Of a stretch of DNA of 6,619 bases, positions 5,837-6,619 are shown in pieces. The position numbers and the translations under genes are program-made. Below the pieces are notes generated by a model. That model ran no database searches. It had not been told where the DNA came from and saw nothing but the letters and a program-made list of their open reading frames with translations. The DNA comes from Planctomycetota bacterium (lineage in GTDB: Bacteria > Planctomycetota > Phycisphaerae > Sedimentisphaerales > Anaerohalosphaeraceae). The DNA is taken from the NCBI GenBank assembly GCA_003644175.1, contig QNBS01000130.1, positions 1 to 6,619 on the forward strand. Reading direction: 5' to 3'. Positions within the stretch are counted from its first letter, which is position 1. Each line of letters starts with the position of its first letter.

Positions 5837-6619
5837 ATGACCTGGAGGACGCAGGGAAACAAAGTGATGGACCGTCGACAATTCATGGTCGGCTCCGCCG
5901 CGGCGACCGCGATTGCCGTGGGGGTTCCTGCGATTGTCCCGTCGTCGGTGTTCGGCGGCAATGCGCCGAGCAATCGTATCGTGATGGGCAGTATCGGCAT
6001 GGGCGGTCAGGGCAACGGCAATACCAAGGGATTTGCCGCCAAAGACGGCGCTCAAATTGTTGCCGTCTGCGACGTTGACGCCGCACATCTGGAGAAGGCT
6101 CGCAAAAAGTTCAAACTCGACGCAAAGTCGGCCTACAACGATTTCCGCGAACTACTGGCTCGCAAAGATATCGATGCTGTCATCGTCAGTACGCCGGACC
6201 ACTGGCATGTGCCGATTTCAATCGCGGCGATCAAATCCGGAAGGGACGTCTATTGCGAAAAGCCGCTGACTTTGACGATTGCCGGCGGACGCAAACTTGC
6301 AGACGCCGCCAGACGCTACGGCAGAATCTTGCAGACCGGTTCGCAGCAGCGTTCGGGCAGTGAATTTCGCCAGGCATGCGAGCTGGTTCGCAACGGTTAC
6401 ATCGGCGACCTCAAGACCATCCGGGTGGGGATAAAGGCCAATAACCGCTGGTGTCCCGAGTGGAAGCCGGAACCGGTCCCCGAAGGGTTTGACTACAATT
6501 TCTGGCTTGGACCGGCGCCGTGGGCGCCGTATACGACGATGCGATGCCACTATTCCTTCCGTTTCATATTAGACTATTCGGGCGGACAGATGACCAACTG
6601 GGGCGCTCACTACCTGGAC
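5837..6619 (+). CDS. Tat-exported Gfo/Idh/MocA family oxidoreductase (3' end outside window)
   Basis: The frame runs open to the last base; 261 codons are visible of a family usually 400-480 residues long in planctomycetes. A twin-arginine signal (DRRQFMVG, residues 12-19, then a small-residue hydrophobic stretch to about 35) indicates folded export with bound nicotinamide cofactor. The Rossmann domain follows: IGMGGQGN (53-60) as the dinucleotide-binding loop, VCDVD, STPDHWHVP (118-126), and CEKPLT (140-145), whose Lys142 is the family's catalytic-site lysine. The second domain begins with the planctomycete-typical FWLGPAPWAPY and DYSGG...NWGAHYLD, in which His258 matches the active-site His. 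It probably oxidises or reduces a sugar hydroxyl or keto group in the periplasm. The ATG at 5837 has the better Shine-Dalgarno; the ATG at 5867 would give a shorter, more usual Tat n-region (MDRRQF), so the start is not settled. It probably belonged to the ThuA operon before the upstream insertion. Confidence 0.9.
   Translation, partial: MTWRTQGNKVMDRRQFMVGSAAATAIAVGVPAIVPSSVFGGNAPSNRIVMGSIGMGGQGNGNTKGFAAKDGAQIVAVCDVDAAHLEKARKKFKLDAKSAYNDFRELLARKDIDAVIVSTPDHWHVPISIAAIKSGRDVYCEKPLTLTIAGGRKLADAARRYGRILQTGSQQRSGSEFRQACELVRNGYIGDLKTIRVGIKANNRWCPEWKPEPVPEGFDYNFWLGPAPWAPYTTMRCHYSFRFILDYSGGQMTNWGAHYLD

Overview
This window reads like the chromosome of an anaerobic, carbohydrate-degrading planctomycete, most likely class Phycisphaerae (Sedimentisphaerales-like). 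That placement is an inference from the gene set: a URO-D paralog unlike HemE, a secreted DUF6807 ("PmoA-family") protein, a secreted ThuA-domain protein and a Tat-exported Gfo/Idh/MocA oxidoreductase, beside sugar-acid-type MFS transporters. All genes are on the + strand, and both window edges cut a gene.

Layout. Positions 1-717 hold the C-terminal half of an MFS permease. Positions 718-894 form a non-coding gap with a branched foldable stretch (721-780) and a convincing intrinsic terminator (810-856). Positions 895-2142 encode a complete second MFS permease of the hexuronate/anion:cation symporter type. After a 124-nt gap with a sigma70-like promoter candidate, a tightly packed operon begins: a URO-D superfamily protein (2267-3424), DUF6807 (3440-4675) and ThuA (4695-5648), separated by only 15 and 19 nt and each with its own Shine-Dalgarno. 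A Gfo/Idh/MocA oxidoreductase (5837 to window end) follows after a longer gap of 188 nt.

The main discovery is in that last gap. A 144-nt non-coding element (5658-5801) is bounded by imperfect terminal inverted repeats of about 20 bp and flanked by a perfect 9-bp direct repeat (ACAAACAGG). Those are the hallmarks of a MITE-like insertion with a target-site duplication. Removing the element and one repeat copy restores a 35-nt spacer, in line with the rest of the operon, so the insertion seems to have landed just after the thuA-like stop codon. Inside it are two short repeat motifs of a kind that recurs in many bacterial genomes.

Working model (inference). The MFS proteins import a sugar acid or monosaccharide. 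DUF6807, ThuA and the Tat-exported oxidoreductase act outside the cytoplasm, perhaps on oxidised (keto) sugars by analogy with the ThuA/ThuB pair of rhizobia. The URO-D paralog acts in the cytoplasm in an unknown step. No substrate can be assigned from sequence alone.
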